NCBI GenBank assembly: GCA_012797095.1
Contig: JAAZPS010000105.1
Coordinates: 1-15,368 of the forward strand
DNA: 15,368 nt
Source: Bacillota bacterium
GTDB taxonomy: Bacteria > Bacillota > Dethiobacteria > DTU022
Reading direction: 5' to 3'
Shown here: in pieces, positions 15,099 through 15,368 of the stretch
How positions within the stretch are numbered: position 1 is the first letter of the stretch
Layout of the letters: the number at the start of each line of letters is the position of its first letter
Notes under the pieces: generated by a model
What the model was told of the DNA's origin: nothing
The model's database searches: none
Seen by the model: the letters and a program-made list of their open reading frames with translations, nothing else
Position numbers and translations under genes: made by a program

Positions 15099-15183
15099 GG
15101 GACAGGAGGGACGGGACAGGAGGGACGTACCTTGTTGTCCCATTTCTTAACGGGACAGGAGGGACGTACCTTGTTGTCCCATT
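15099..15183. repeat. 39-base-period tandem repeat with GGGACA/TGTCCC stems
   Basis: Two identical 32-base units (15113-15144 and 15152-15183) are separated by 7 unlike bases. A 14-base partial unit (15099-15112) precedes them. Each full unit can fold with GGGACA pairing to TGTCCC. Such GGGACAGGAGGGAC-type elements are seen between genes in various Bacillota (from memory), often as REP-like repeats. Confidence 0.85.
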
Positions 15184-15248
15184 ACTTATTTCTGGGAATA
15201 TGCAGCTGCTTTTGTTGCCTCATTGTTTACGGATGCTTCCGGGTAACG

Positions 15249-15281
15249 CGGAGATCCTTCGGGCTCCGCCCTCAGGATGAC
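15249..15281. repeat. Short palindromic dispersed repeat, copy 3
   Basis: Same form and orientation as the copy at 6-38: ATCCT, TC, GGGC, loop, GCCC, TC, AGGAT, then GAC. The loops differ (TCC here, GCT there) while the stems are identical, which suggests selection or recent spread of the hairpin. Confidence 0.75.
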
Positions 15282-15368
15282 ACTGGGGGAGATATGCGCC
15301 TTCAAGGATGACAGAGGGGGAGGGGCTCCGTCCTCAGGACGACACTGGGGGGAAATGCGCCTTCAAGG
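15261..15368. repeat. 62-base tandem repeat, truncated by window end
   Basis: A unit starting GGGCTCCG at 15261 repeats at 15323 with a few substitutions and a one-base indel across at least 46 bases. It ends in the TGCGCCTTCAAGG segment, a relative of which lies near 171-199 at the other end of the window. Confidence 0.7.

Larger units (their letters stand above)
14974..15368. other. Gene-free repeat cluster
   Basis: I see no gene in these 395 bases. They hold degenerate TCATCCTG-type copies (15025-15092), a 39-base-period tandem repeat (15099-15183), a palindromic repeat in opposite orientation (15249-15281) and a 62-base tandem repeat running off the window edge. The stretch 15184-15248 is AT-richer and contains nothing I recognise. 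No clear intrinsic terminator follows the penicillin-binding protein gene. Confidence 0.8.

Noticed and set aside
15099..15183. CRISPR array
   Set aside because: Only two full units with a 7-base gap; no spacers of CRISPR length and no cas genes.

Overview
The window reads as a stretch of chromosome from a GC-rich, Clostridia-type Bacillota (Firmicutes). The main clues are IreB (UPF0297), the order alaS-ireB-ruvX-DUF1292-mltG, a TIGR04086-type membrane protein next to yajC, purine-rich Shine-Dalgarno sites and sigma-A-type promoters. I cannot name a genus. All 14 genes I support lie on the + strand.

Layout. (1) Positions 1-293 are a repeat-rich, G-rich spacer. (2) tgt-yajC-TIGR04086 form an operon (294-2169) closed by a strong terminator at 2203-2247. 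(3) An extended -10 promoter at 2280 precedes rarA, a YigZ-family gene, mnmA, a small zinc ribbon and an AI-2E family permease (2361-6999). (4) A perfect-consensus sigma-A promoter (7092-7120) starts alaS-ireB-ruvX-DUF1292-mltG (7156-12014). (5) A cyclic di-GMP class I riboswitch (12084-12236) precedes a secreted transglutaminase-like protein (12237-13280). A 13-bp GC-rich hairpin and a class B penicillin-binding protein follow (13339-14973). (6) Positions 14974-15368 hold several families of short structured repeats and no gene; one family recurs at the start of the window.

How the genes work together. Regions 2-4 are mostly housekeeping: tRNA modification (Tgt, queuosine; MnmA, 2-thiouridine), tRNA charging (AlaS), replication repair (RarA), protein export (YajC), 16S pre-rRNA processing or anti-termination (RuvX), and envelope control (IreB, MltG). 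The last part is the most interesting. The riboswitch aptamer is followed by a hairpin that hides the Shine-Dalgarno of the transglutaminase gene. A 12-bp alternative pairing between the aptamer core and the left arm of that hairpin would free it. The arrangement predicts a translational OFF switch, in which high c-di-GMP shuts off a secreted thiol enzyme with an intact Cys-His-Asp triad. By analogy only, this recalls c-di-GMP control of surface proteolysis in other bacteria.
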